From Hyphomicrobium_A sp963728165 (GTDB lineage: Bacteria; Pseudomonadota; Alphaproteobacteria; Rhizobiales; Hyphomicrobiaceae): a stretch of 64,000 nt of DNA. The notes under the pieces were generated by a model. The model was not told where the DNA came from. It did not search any database and worked only from the letters and a program-made list of their open reading frames with translations. The stretch lies in the NCBI GenBank assembly GCA_963728165.1, contig CAVSIY010000006.1, positions 62,001-126,000 on the forward strand, written 5' to 3'. Shown piece after piece: positions 19,415 to 27,562 of this stretch; within the stretch, counting starts at the first letter, position 1; each line of letters begins with the position of its first letter. Position numbers and translations under genes: made by a program.

Positions 19415-19798
19415 TCAGGGCCACAGGCCGATGTCTTCCCATTTATTGCGCGGGATCTCAGGCCCGATCTTGTAGGTGAAGGCGGTGGCCTTCATCTGGT
19501 CGGCCGTCACCGTGCAATCGAACGAGAGCCGGTACCAGCGATGATCGGCGCGCACGGCGCCGCCGATGGTGGTCACGCGCGTTCCGGTGAACTTGGCGCT
19601 GTCGAGTGCGCCGGACTGTATGCGGTCGGCGTGCGGCAGCGCCTTGTCCTTGCGCACCTTGTCGACGCCCAAGACCGTGCAGACCTGATGCGCCCGCTCC
19701 TCCGGGTCGAGCTTGCGGAGCACGCGATCCATCGAGTTGGCGCCGGCGGTTTGCGTCCAGCAGATAAGCGCTGCGGCGCAGCACAAGGTCCGTTTCAT
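19415..19798 (-). CDS. DUF930-type exported protein
   Basis: 127 residues with a signal peptide (MKRTLCCAAALICWTQTAGA) and a body resembling DUF930: LRKLDPEERAHQVC near the start, GGAVRADHRWYRLSFDCTV and TAFTYKIGPEIPRNKW at the end, with two cysteines. DUF930 proteins are found in Rhizobiales and have no known function. The 280 bases up to the previous exported protein hold no gene. Confidence 0.7.
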   Translation of the reverse strand: MKRTLCCAAALICWTQTAGANSMDRVLRKLDPEERAHQVCTVLGVDKVRKDKALPHADRIQSGALDSAKFTGTRVTTIGGAVRADHRWYRLSFDCTVTADQMKATAFTYKIGPEIPRNKWEDIGLWP

Positions 19799-19956
19799 GT
19801 TCTCTAGCTTTCCCCCCAAGGATTGCCGAATCGGCCATGCCAGGGAAAGGCAGCGAAATTTTGACGGATGGGTGGGGCGCGTTGCCCCGGCACCTATCGC
19901 AAGGGCGAGTGCTGGGCCATCCGTCCAGCCTCGGCGAGCGACTGCCCTTCTATGGG

Positions 19957-20055
19957 CGTGCTTCTTATCGGAAAACCGGTTCCCACTTTTCCGGAAGCAC
20001 TCTTTCTTGGTCGTGCTTCTTATCGGAAAACCGGCTTCCACTTTTCCGGAAGCAC
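19957..20055. repeat. Two direct copies of a 44-bp hairpin-forming repeat
   Basis: Copies at 19957-20000 and 20012-20055 differ at only a few bases. Each begins CGTGCTTCTTATCGGAAAA and ends TTTTCCGGAAGCAC, so each can fold on itself (GTGCTTC / GAAGCAC and CGGAAAA / TTTTCCG). This is the AAACCGG...CCACTTTTCCGG motif scattered through rhizobial genomes. The surrounding 19799-20270 has no gene. Confidence 0.85.
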
Positions 20056-20270
20056 GACGTGCGCTTCAGCCCGACGTCGGGTCGGCTTCCCAAAGCACAT
20101 TGGCGCTCCTGGACATTACGCCCACGCCGCGGCGCTGGCGAGATCGGGCGGGCGGCGCCCGCAAGCGCCCGTCTTGCCTGGGCGTTCGGCAAGACGGTCG
20201 ACAAACCCCCGCAAGCGCCGAATAGTCTTCGTCCCGGTAGATGCTCAAATCCATTTCTTGGGAGGGGTAG

Positions 20271-20492
20271 ATGACGGAGTACGATCCCAATCTCCCGCAA
20301 GAGTTCGCGCACATGCCCAAGCGCCGCGGCCTCGGCGCGGTCACGCTCGCCATGGCCCTGGTGGGGCTTTTCCTCTTATGCGCGGTTTTCTTATTCGGGC
20401 TTTTCGCCCTGTCGCGCGTCCCGGCGCCGACCAACGGCGGCCCGGCAAGCCCACAAGTCCAGTCGACGCAGGGTCGAAACCTGGCGCCTTAG
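20271..20492 (+). CDS. Small single-pass membrane protein
   Basis: 73 residues with one central membrane helix (VTLAMALVGLFLLCAVFLFG) between a short N-terminal tail and a Pro/Gly/Gln-rich C-terminal tail. ATG 20271 has an excellent ribosome site (TTGGGAGGGGTAG), the main reason to accept so short a gene. No family or function recognised. Confidence 0.65.
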   Translation: MTEYDPNLPQEFAHMPKRRGLGAVTLAMALVGLFLLCAVFLFGLFALSRVPAPTNGGPASPQVQSTQGRNLAP

Positions 20493-20507
20493 GCCGTGCG
20501 GTCGGCG

Positions 20508-20774
20508 TCAAGGCTTGCCGTCGTCGTCGCGCGGCTCGCCGTGCAGCACGGCGAGCACGAACTTGAGCCGGCCGCCGCACAATTGACAGTCGACGTCGGG
20601 GATCAGCTCCGGCATCACGAAGTCGGGCCCGGCGGCTTCGATGAGGCCGTCGAGATCGAAGATGGCGAACCAGCCGCAGCCGGGCGCCACGCATTGGCCC
20701 TCGAGCTGAAACCCACGCGCCTTGATGGCACCGAGCGTCCAGGTCGTGGGCTCGCCGTCGGGCTCGGTTGTCAT
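20508..20774 (-). CDS. Small hypothetical protein with two Cys pairs (zinc-ribbon-like)
   Basis: 88 residues with CVAPGC and CQLC pairs about 35 residues apart, which could bind one zinc. It also has a hydrophobic-acidic middle (FAIFDLDGLIEAAG). No helix-turn-helix or membrane segment is seen. It converges on the small membrane protein, with 15 bases between stops. Function unknown. Confidence 0.55.
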   Translation of the reverse strand: MTTEPDGEPTTWTLGAIKARGFQLEGQCVAPGCGWFAIFDLDGLIEAAGPDFVMPELIPDVDCQLCGGRLKFVLAVLHGEPRDDDGKP

Positions 20775-20914
20775 GGGCGGCCTGTCATGGGCGGAGGGCG
20801 CCTTTCGCTGAAGGAGCCGCCAGGCTATCTGCGCGGCGCGGCGGCGTCACGCGTGTTGCGCCTTAGCCAAGGATTGCGCCGCGTGCAGGCACGGGCGACG
20901 TGCCCACACCCAAA

Positions 20915-21347
20915 CCCGTCATCCCGCTGTAGAGCGGGACCCACGCCAGTGTCAGCGAGCACAACGGAAGCGCGTCTCGTTCCTTCGCGCGCCATCGCTG
21001 CAACCGGCTGTGCCCTAAAGAATCAAAAGCGTGTGCTGAAGCTTGCGTGGGTCCCGGCCTGCGCCGGGATGACGTTGAGAGGGGGCACGCGCTCGCCCAC
21101 CCACTCCGTCATTCCCGCGGAAGCGGGAACCTAGGACACCGCGCCCCACGGGGAACGTCGAAATGATTGAGACGTGTCTGGGTCCCGGCCTTCGCCGGGA
21201 TGACGTCTACAGGGGGTGCAAGCGAGCGCCACACCCACACCGTCATTCCCGCGGAGGCGGGAACCTAGGTCACTGTTCCAGATCACCGACAGTTGTTGTG
21301 CTTGTTGAAGCTTGACTGGGTTCCCGCCTACGCGGGAATGACGTCGA
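20915..21347. repeat. Palindromic intergenic repeats, second block
   Basis: Alternating units of the same family as the 18.2-18.6 kb block: CGTCATCCCGCTGTAGAGCG near 20919, its opposite-strand relatives ending GCCGGGATGACG near 21075 and 21205, and two nearly identical 30-base CCGTCATTCCCGCGG units at 21106-21135 and 21240-21269 paired with GCGGGAATGACG near 21342. No gene is present from 20775 to 21376. The block borders the SIR2-like remnant. Confidence 0.85.
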
Positions 21348-21376
21348 GAGGAGGAATGCGCGAGCCCGAAAACGTG

Positions 21377-22220
21377 TCACTGCACAGCAAGTGTTCGTTT
21401 GAACTGCCGCATGAACTCCGAACACTCAAGAGGGACCAATTCGACCTTCGGGCCTTTCACATTGCCCGATAGCCGAGTAAACGACCGATTGAGGTGCTCT
21501 TCGGTCGCCTTTCTATCCTGATCCGACATTTTTACAGCCGTCCCATATATTTGCCGCACATCGCTAACGGTCCCCCCAGGCATCAGTAGCGCCATGTTCT
21601 GAGGGTGAAAGGCAAATCCTAAGAACACCACCGTGCGAGCATCCGCAATTGCTTCGCGAGCCTGCTCGACAACCTCAGACACACCCAGCTTTTCAGTGAA
21701 GGTGCGAATTCGCTTGGAGAGCTGACCGAGACGCCCACGAACCTCCCCTCCAAACGACACTCCGCCATTACCCGGTAGCCAAGAAGGAGCCCCCACGTCC
21801 CCATAGGGATGGAGAACTCGCAGGTCTTGAACGACCTCTTGAGCCTGGCGATCATCCAAGAAGTAGAGACCTTTGATGGCATTGAAAACAAACCACTCTA
21901 CGCACCGATCATAGTTGAAGCTGACGAAGGTCACCGGCTCGAAAGCTTCCTCCAGCCGATCAGCCTCAACCTTTTCGAAAAGCAAGTGCGCCAATTCAAG
22001 AAACCAAGTGCCACTAAGGTCGTTTGGGCTTAGCGTGTTGTCGATATTGCTTTGGTCGAAATTTAGCGTTGATCCGCCTTCTGCTGCCGTGAGGATTTTG
22101 ATAATCGCTGCTTTTGCACAGAGCTGAATATCGAAATCCGATGCGTGCACCTCCAAGAAGCTATCAATGGAACTTACGTAGTCCGGCACCGACTACAACT
22201 ACTGTCTTCTCATGAAACAC
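21377..22220 (-). pseudogene. Remnant of a SIR2-like (NAD-binding) domain protein
   Basis: The long frame (start 22189) codes for 270 residues resembling the C-terminal two thirds of SIR2-like proteins: VTFVSFNYDRCVEWF, LRVLHPYGDVG, IRTFTEKLGV and TVVFLGFAFHPQN. In another frame just upstream, GTG 22220 begins FHEKTVVVVGAG, the usual first strand and glycine motif of such proteins. About 50-60 residues expected between these pieces are missing, so an internal deletion with frame change is likely. Base composition is visibly less GC-rich than the neighbours, suggesting horizontal origin. SIR2-like proteins can be NAD-consuming defence effectors; this copy is probably inactive. Confidence 0.6.
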
Positions 22221-22242
22221 AGCTTTGCCTCTCGAGTGCCGG

Positions 22243-23178
22243 CTACCGCACCCCGCGCCCCAGCCGCCACATCTCCTCCTGCACGCGGATGTCGGCGAGG
22301 ATGCGGTCGAGCAGCAAGCACGTGCGCTTGAACAGGTCCGAGCCGCGGCGGTAGTCGGCGGGCGCGAAGAAATCGCAGCGGCCCGCCTTGAACAGCTCCA
22401 CGCATTTCTTCTTGGACTTGTTTGGCGGATAGACGGCGACCGCGTGGCCGCCGTTCTTCCTCATCACTGCCATCGACGGCACGTCGGTGTCGCCGTCGCC
22501 GAAATAGATCATGTTGGAAAACGGGATCGGGCGCTTTTGCTCGTCCATGTGCTCGTTGATGCCGACGCGCAGATCCTCGATGCCCTTGTTGATGCGGAAG
22601 AGGTACTGGGTCTTGCCGGTGTCGGTGATGACGCGCTTGGGGAACGGCAGCTCATAGGCCTCGAACCAGAACTCGCTCGCGAACACATTGTGGAAGCGCT
22701 TGTGGATCACCGTGCCCTCGATGATCTCGGTGAGGCCGGCGGAGACCACATAGTGGCGCAGCGAGACCCCGTGCGACTCCGAGCGCAGCTTCACGTAGGC
22801 GCCGATCTCGTCGAACCAGTCCTCGACACCGTCGTAGAGCTCGACGTTCTTGCCCTGCGCCACGAGGTCGGCGCGATCGATGCGCACGTTCTTGGCCTTC
22901 GCCTTTTTGTACATGAGGCGCATGTAGGTGATGAGCGGATCCGCGCCTTCGCGCCGGGCAAGGTCGTTCGACTCCTTCCAGAAGGCTGACGCGTCCTCGC
23001 CGATCTGCGGCAGGAAGGCGTAGTCCTGCATGGGGCGCGGGGAGAGCGTGCCGTCGAAGTCGTAGACGAGCGCGATGGTCTTCTTGTCGAAGTTGGATTT
23101 GGCGGGCGCGCGGACCTTGGAACGCGCCCGCCGCGCCTCGTCGGCCCGGTCCCTGCCTTCGCTGACGCGCTCGACCAT
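22243..23178 (-). CDS. HAD-superfamily hydrolase
   Basis: 311 residues. HAD motif I is YDFDGTLS near residue 40, motif II is VVSAGLTEII, and motif III is IYFGDGDTDVPSM, all needed for aspartyl-phosphate catalysis. The large insertion after motif I (about 100 residues, including KESNDLARREGADPLITYM) would form the cap. It looks like the phosphoserine-phosphatase-like branch, but the substrate is unclear. ATG 23178 has an AGGGGGGCG ribosome site; the ATG at 23214 lacks one. Encoded immediately upstream of the SIR2-like remnant, same strand. Confidence 0.85.
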   Translation of the reverse strand: MVERVSEGRDRADEARRARSKVRAPAKSNFDKKTIALVYDFDGTLSPRPMQDYAFLPQIGEDASAFWKESNDLARREGADPLITYMRLMYKKAKAKNVRIDRADLVAQGKNVELYDGVEDWFDEIGAYVKLRSESHGVSLRHYVVSAGLTEIIEGTVIHKRFHNVFASEFWFEAYELPFPKRVITDTGKTQYLFRINKGIEDLRVGINEHMDEQKRPIPFSNMIYFGDGDTDVPSMAVMRKNGGHAVAVYPPNKSKKKCVELFKAGRCDFFAPADYRRGSDLFKRTCLLLDRILADIRVQEEMWRLGRGVR

Positions 23179-23268
23179 CTGCGCCCCCCTTTTTCGACTT
23201 GTAGGGGTCACCATGGCGCGATTCGGGGGCCGAGATGAAGGCGCCGCGCCCGCATGCCGTCTTACCTG

Positions 23269-23455
23269 TCATCCCGGCCAAGGGACCCGCGGACGGGAGC
23301 CGAGGGGACCGCCGAGCCGGGACCCAGCGTAGAAGTTGTCGCAGACACGAAGATTACGAGCCTGCGGCGCACCTCTCCTGGGTCCCGGGTCTCGCTCCGG
23401 CGGCCGCCGTCACTCGCCCGGGATGACGGGTAGCGATCGCCCTGGATGACAGGTG
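23269..23455. repeat. Palindromic intergenic repeats, third block
   Basis: GTCATCCCGGCCAAGGGACC near 23269 with GCCGGGACCCAGCG near 23317, facing CTGGGTCCCGGGTCTCGCTC near 23378 and CCCGGGATGACGG near 23417: the same inverted-unit family as at 18.2 and 20.9 kb. It lies between the HAD gene start and the redoxin gene end. Confidence 0.8.
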
Positions 23456-23467
23456 GAGGGCGGCGCG

Positions 23468-24161
23468 TCAGTGCTTGTGGTCGCAGCCGGGGCCGTGCTC
23501 GTGCGCCGTGGTCATGATCGTACGCGTGGTCGTGATCGTGATCGTGCCCGCCGCAGCACTCGCCGTCGTGATGATGGTGGTGCTGCTCGGGATCGACCAG
23601 CGTCGCCGCGATGCGGCGCTCGATCGCCAGCGACACCTCGCGCGCCGACGTCGGCTCCTCCATGGCGAGCGCCATGATCTCAGCACCCAGCCGCACATCG
23701 TCGACGGCGCCGAGGTAGTGGCGGCGCAGGCGCCCCTGGCGGTCGAACAGCAGCAGCGTGGGCGTGCCCTGCATGCCGTAGGCCTCCATCGTCTTCGGCA
23801 CGCCGGAGCCGTTCGCCTGGTCGACGAGGACGGGGATCGAGATGCGCTCGGCATGCAGGAACGGCTCGAGCAGCGAGGGCGTCATGTCCTTGTGGTTCTC
23901 AAACACCATGTGCAGGCCGACGACGGCGACCTCATCGGCGTTGAAGGTGCGCGCGAGCCGCTCGGCCTGCGGCAGCCCGTGGCGCAGCGAGCCCGGACAC
24001 AGCATCTGGAAGCCGACGAGGACCACCACCTTGCCCTTGAGCTTTTCAAGCGTGGGCGCCTCGGGCGCGTTGAAGACTTGCGCGGTGAGAAGCGCGGGCG
24101 GGTTCTCGGGATCGAATTGGGGCTCGGCCATGGGGTTTTCGGGAGTCGGGGTCTCGGACAT
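23468..24161 (-). CDS. Thioredoxin-fold redoxin with histidine-rich C-terminus, frameshifted near the end
   Basis: About 230 residues. The body has a redoxin fold: LKGKVVVLVGFQMLCPGS with one active-site-like Cys (CPGS rather than CxxC), VAVVGLHMVF, and GTPTLLLFDRQGRLRRHYLG with the cis-Pro. The tail is extraordinary: HHHHHDGECCGGHDHDHDH, then AYDHDH, and in the next frame AHEHGPGCDHKH before the stop. The frame shift near 23508 (CACGGCG, one G too many) is deduced because it continues the His/Asp pattern to a stop at 23468. The tail is a likely metal-binding segment (zinc, nickel or copper). ATG 24161 has GAGGA upstream. Confidence 0.8.
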
Positions 24162-24268
24162 CGGGGGGTCCTCGCGGGCGGCTTTTGGGCGGCAGCTTGG
24201 GGGCGGCGGCTTAAGGGAGCGTTGCCGCCGGCATAGCCTACATATGGCCTCGCTCACAAGCGATGACC

Positions 24269-24381
24269 CCCCTCCCCGTTTGCGGGGAGAGGGTTGGGGT
24301 GAGGGGCAGCGGCCAGCGATGCGCCAGTTTCTGCCCTTCACCCTAGCCCTCTCCCCATCGCACTTGCGATGGGGAGAGGAA
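24269..24381. repeat. Inverted repeat of the CCTCTCCCC...GGGGAGAGG type
   Basis: CCCTCCCCGTTTGCGGGGAG (24270-24289) is itself a hairpin. It is followed by GGGTTGGGGTGAGGGGC, which faces CCCTTCACCCTAGCCCTCTC about 27 bases later, and a second hairpin CTCCCCATCGCACTTGCGAT (24351-24370). The whole block can fold as one long cruciform. It is a different family from the GTCATCCCGGC repeats. Confidence 0.8.
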
Positions 24382-24383
24382 TT

Positions 24384-26166
24384 TCAGCGGCAGCGGGAGT
24401 CGGAGGCGGCCGGCGTCCGCGGCGGCGCGCTCCTGCAGGCAAAGCGCGGCGGGATCTTGCACTCGGGGTCGAGCCGCGGCGCTCCCGTAATGTAGATCGA
24501 GAAGGAGAGCGGGCAGCCGCGCATCACGTTGAAGGCCCTGACGCAGCCGTTGGGCGAGGGGACCTCGGCGTGGCGCTGCTCGAGCGCCTTGACGAGATCG
24601 CCATGCCAGCGGTCCTCGACGACGGCGATGCCGTCCTCGCCGCCTGCCATCCGGTCGGCGACGATGCCGGGGGTCACCTCGCTGTCGGGGCCCAGCACGA
24701 AGACGCTGCTCGGCTCGCGCAAGCCGAGGACGCCGACCGGGCCGACGACGCAGTGCTCGAGCGGCGCGATCGCCTCGGCGATACGCGTCGCCGGCCAGCC
24801 CCGCTGCAGATGCGGCAGAAGCACGCCGAACGTCAGCCCGAGAAAGCCGGCGAAGCCGACGATGCTGGTGACGACCCAGGCGGCCGCAAGCTTCTCGCGC
24901 GCTGCTTGCGCTGCGAGCGTGAGCAGGCCCGTGACGAGCAGCGCGTCGAGAAGGACGACAAGGCCGGGCGGCGCGGCGGCGAGCCAGAGGACGCCCGCAA
25001 ACAGCGCCGCCATACCCAGCGCCACCAGCCACGCCGGCAGCCGCAGCATATAGGCCGGCAGCGCCAGCCGGCCGCCTTTCTCCAAGCGCCAGCGCAACGG
25101 CCGCCGCGGCCGCCGGGAACAGCGCCTGCACGGTGTAGAGCGCGGGCTTCGACGCGATCAGCTCCAGGTAGACGAGGTAGCCCGCGAGCCAGCAGAGGAG
25201 AAAGCGCTGCAGCGCCGCGGCACGGTTCTCCCACAGGCCCTTGAGCGCCGGCACCAGGAGCAGCGCGCCCGGCAGGAAGCCGAGGACGAACGCCAGCGTG
25301 AAGCTGAGGGGTACCGCCTTCCACTGCATATGCTGCGCGCCGCCGAGCGCACGGATGAGCTCGGAGACGGTGAGCGTCGAGAACGGGACGCCGCCGTCGA
25401 GGTGCGCACGGATGATGAGCCACGGCGCGGCGATCACGAGCATCAGCGGCACGCCGATGAGCGGGCGCAGGCGTTTCAGCCAGGCAAGGTCGCGGTCGAA
25501 GACGAACAGCGCGACGAGCGTCGACAGCGACAGGATCGGCACGGCGAGCGCATTGAGGAGAATGCCGAAGCCCTGTGCCGCCCAGAAGGCGAGCGCGAGG
25601 CCTGTCTCATATTTGGGATCGGGCCCGCAATAAAGCCGCAACAGCGCCAGCTGCGCGACAACGATCGCAAGCAGCAGCGGTCCCTCGGGGATGGCGAGCT
25701 CGGCCTGCAGCGCCACGATGGGCGTGACGGCAAAGAGCGCCGCCGCAATGAGCGCCCCGCGGTCGCCGAGCGGCGGCCGCAACAGCCACCACAGGCTGAG
25801 CACCGCGAGGATGCCGCCGAGCAGCGAGGGCAGCCGGTAGGTGGCAATAGCCGCTTGCGCGCCTTTGCCCAGAAGCCCGCCCGCGCCCATCTGCAGCCAA
25901 TAGATGCCGATGGGACGGAAGGCGTAGCGCTCGCCCTGGAAGGTGGCATCGACGAAATCGCCGCGCGCCAGCATGGCGCGGCTCGACTGGGCGTAGACGA
26001 CCTCGGTGCGGTCGACGGGCGGCAGCGCCAGGAGGCCCGGCAGGTAGCACAGCAGCGCCAGGCCCAAGAGCACCGCGGCGGCAAGGCGGGGTTGCGCGGC
26101 AACGCGATCGATGGCACCGCGGCAGCGGTCTTCGAGGCGGTCGAGCTTCAGCGGCAGCAGCGTCAT
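24384..26166 (-). CDS. ArnT-like membrane glycosyltransferase, frameshifted as read
   Basis: A GT-C fold, polyprenyl-phosphate-sugar-dependent glycosyltransferase resembling ArnT/PMT. Near the N-terminus it has LLALPPVDRTEVVYAQSSR (the first periplasmic loop with an acidic catalytic site) and YAFRPIGIYWLQ, followed by about ten membrane helices. Around 25084 the frame changes; removing one G gives VALALEKGGRLALPAYML and continues through more helices into a soluble C-terminal domain ending in SDSRCR, 593 residues in all. ATG 26166 is supported by the basic N-terminus before helix 1. The acceptor (lipid A or protein) cannot be told. It diverges from pyrE. Confidence 0.75.
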
Positions 26167-26272
26167 GAGGCGCGCTCGTTCACGACTTTTGGAGCGCGGT
26201 CCCCGCGCGGGCTTGACACTGATAGCCGAGTTAAGCGATTGCGCAACGGGGCAGCAGCGGGAGGCCTTGAGC

Positions 26273-26836
26273 ATGGCGGACGACACGGGGCGCGAGCGGC
26301 TGATCGCCATCATCAAGGCCCGCTCGTTCCAGTCGGGCAAGGAGGTGACGCTCGCCTCGGGGCGCACGTCCACCACCTACTTCAACATGAAGCCGACGAT
26401 GCTGGATGCGGAGGGCGCCCACCTCATCGCCACGCTGATCCTCAAGGCCATCGAGGGCATGGGCGCCGACTTCATCGGCGGGCTGGAGATGGGCGCGGTG
26501 CCGATCGCGTCCGCTGTGGCGGCTGTGAGCTTTCGTGCGGGCCGGCCGATCAATGCGTTTTTCGTGAGGAAGCAGGCCAAGGAGCACGGCACCAAGAGCC
26601 TGATCGAGGGGCTGCCCGGCGGGGACAGCCTGGCTGGCAAGCGCGTCGTCATCGTCGAGGACGTGACGACGACGGGCGGCTCCGCCATCAAGGCGGCCGA
26701 CGCCGTGCGCGCCGAGGGCGCAGAGGTGGTGGGCGTGGTGACGGTGGTCGACCGTCAGGAAGGCGCGGGCGAGGCGTTCGCGACGGCGGGGCTCACGCTG
26801 ACGCCGATTTTGACCTTGGCGGATTTCGAGGGTTGA
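26273..26836 (+). CDS. pyrE: Orotate phosphoribosyltransferase
   Basis: Adds ribose 5-phosphate from PRPP to orotate in pyrimidine synthesis. 187 residues with the type I PRTase PRPP-binding motif VVIVEDVTTTGGSA, FVRKQAKEHGTKSLIEG (flexible loop) and LASGRTSTTYFNMKPTML at the N-terminus. ATG 26273 matches the family start; an upstream open frame is an artefact. It is a monocistronic plus-strand gene between two minus-strand genes. Confidence 0.95.
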   Translation: MADDTGRERLIAIIKARSFQSGKEVTLASGRTSTTYFNMKPTMLDAEGAHLIATLILKAIEGMGADFIGGLEMGAVPIASAVAAVSFRAGRPINAFFVRKQAKEHGTKSLIEGLPGGDSLAGKRVVIVEDVTTTGGSAIKAADAVRAEGAEVVGVVTVVDRQEGAGEAFATAGLTLTPILTLADFEG

Positions 26837-26863
26837 GCCAGCCCGGAAGCGTCAGCGAGACGA

Positions 26864-27202
26864 TCAAGCGGCCTTGCCTTTGGGACGGCGCTTGTCCGCC
26901 GCGGAGGCTGGCTCGGCACGCAGGCGAAGCCCCAGCGCGCTCAACACGCGTCCAATCGTTTCGAACTGCGGCCGACCCTCGGCGCTCAACGCCCGATAGA
27001 GACTTTCCCGCGACAAACCGGTCTCTTCCGCGATCTTCGTCATCCCGCGCGCCTTGGCCGCGACACCGATGGCATGCGAGATCAGCTCCACGTCGCCGGT
27101 TGCAAGCGCTTCGGTGATATACTCGGCGATGGCCTCGTCGCTCTCCAGATATTTGGCTGGATCATAGGGCCTCGACTTCTTTGCCTTCGATGCCATTTCC
27201 AT
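26864..27202 (-). CDS. Antitoxin, HI1420-like (HigA-type HTH)
   Basis: 112 residues. Features: DPAKYLESDEAIAEYITEAL (toxin-contacting N-terminal part), IGVAAKARGMTKIAEETGLS with SRESLYRALS as the helix-turn-helix, and FETIGRVLSALGLRL. This is the pattern of the addiction-module antidote family that follows a RelE-like toxin. ATG 27202 overlaps the toxin stop (TGATG), so translation is coupled; GGGAG precedes it. The protein probably represses its own operon through the 18-bp palindrome upstream of the toxin. Confidence 0.9.
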   Translation of the reverse strand: MEMASKAKKSRPYDPAKYLESDEAIAEYITEALATGDVELISHAIGVAAKARGMTKIAEETGLSRESLYRALSAEGRPQFETIGRVLSALGLRLRAEPASAADKRRPKGKAA

Positions 27203-27498
27203 CACTCCCGATAGTCCGCAGCCAGCCGCTTGGCCCTGGCGATGTCCCTGGCTTGGGTTTTCTTGTCGCCGCCGCACAGCAGAAGCAGCAACGTGGCGCC
27301 GCGCTTCGCGAAGTAGACACGGTAGCCGGGCCCAAAGTCGATTCGAAGCTCGCTCACGCCTTCACCAACGGGCTCGACGTCACCAGGATTGCCCAGGGCC
27401 AGGCGATCGATTCTGACGAGGATCTTGGCTTTGCCATGCTGATCGCGCAGGGCGCGGAGCCAATTCGAGAACTCTTGTGTTTCCCGAATCTCGATCAT
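27202..27498 (-). CDS. Type II toxin, RelE/HigB-like (HI1419 family)
   Basis: 98 residues, first gene of the toxin-antitoxin pair. Motifs: FSNWLRALRDQHGKAKILVR, the basic core VSELRIDFGPGYRVYFAKRG and LLLLLCGGDKKTQARDI, as in HI1419-type RelE-fold mRNA interferases. The toxin-first order is characteristic of this family. No ribosome site precedes ATG 27498, and the best promoter places the transcript start at or within a few bases of the ATG, so the message may be leaderless. Confidence 0.92.
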   Translation of the reverse strand: MIEIRETQEFSNWLRALRDQHGKAKILVRIDRLALGNPGDVEPVGEGVSELRIDFGPGYRVYFAKRGATLLLLLCGGDKKTQARDIARAKRLAADYRE

Positions 27499-27503
27499 GC
27501 TAG

Positions 27504-27532
27504 ATTGTAGCCTATAGGCTACAAACGGACAA
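27504..27532 (-). promoter_or_regulatory. Promoter of the toxin-antitoxin operon
   Basis: On the minus strand TTGTCC (27532-27527) and TACAAT (27509-27504) are separated by exactly 17 bases. An overlapping alternative is TTGACC (27538-27533) with TATAGG 16 bases on. Either would start transcription within about seven bases of the toxin ATG. The operator palindrome covers the spacer and -10 region. Confidence 0.6.
27506..27523. promoter_or_regulatory. Perfect 18-bp palindromic operator of the toxin-antitoxin operon
   Basis: TGTAGCCTATAGGCTACA is identical to its own reverse complement and sits eight bases upstream of the toxin ATG, overlapping the -10 element. Antitoxins with a helix-turn-helix normally repress at such sites, alone or with the toxin. 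No other perfect palindrome of this length was noticed near these genes. Confidence 0.8.
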
Positions 27533-27562
27533 GGTCAATCTGCAGGGTCGGCCTTTCGCCCC

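Noticed and set aside
18190..21347. A CRISPR array
   Set aside because: Repeats alternate in orientation, vary in spacing and length, and lack regular spacers; no cas gene is present.
22225..22989. Plus-strand frame opposite the HAD hydrolase
   Set aside because: Shadow frame; the minus-strand protein has all three HAD motifs and a good ribosome site.
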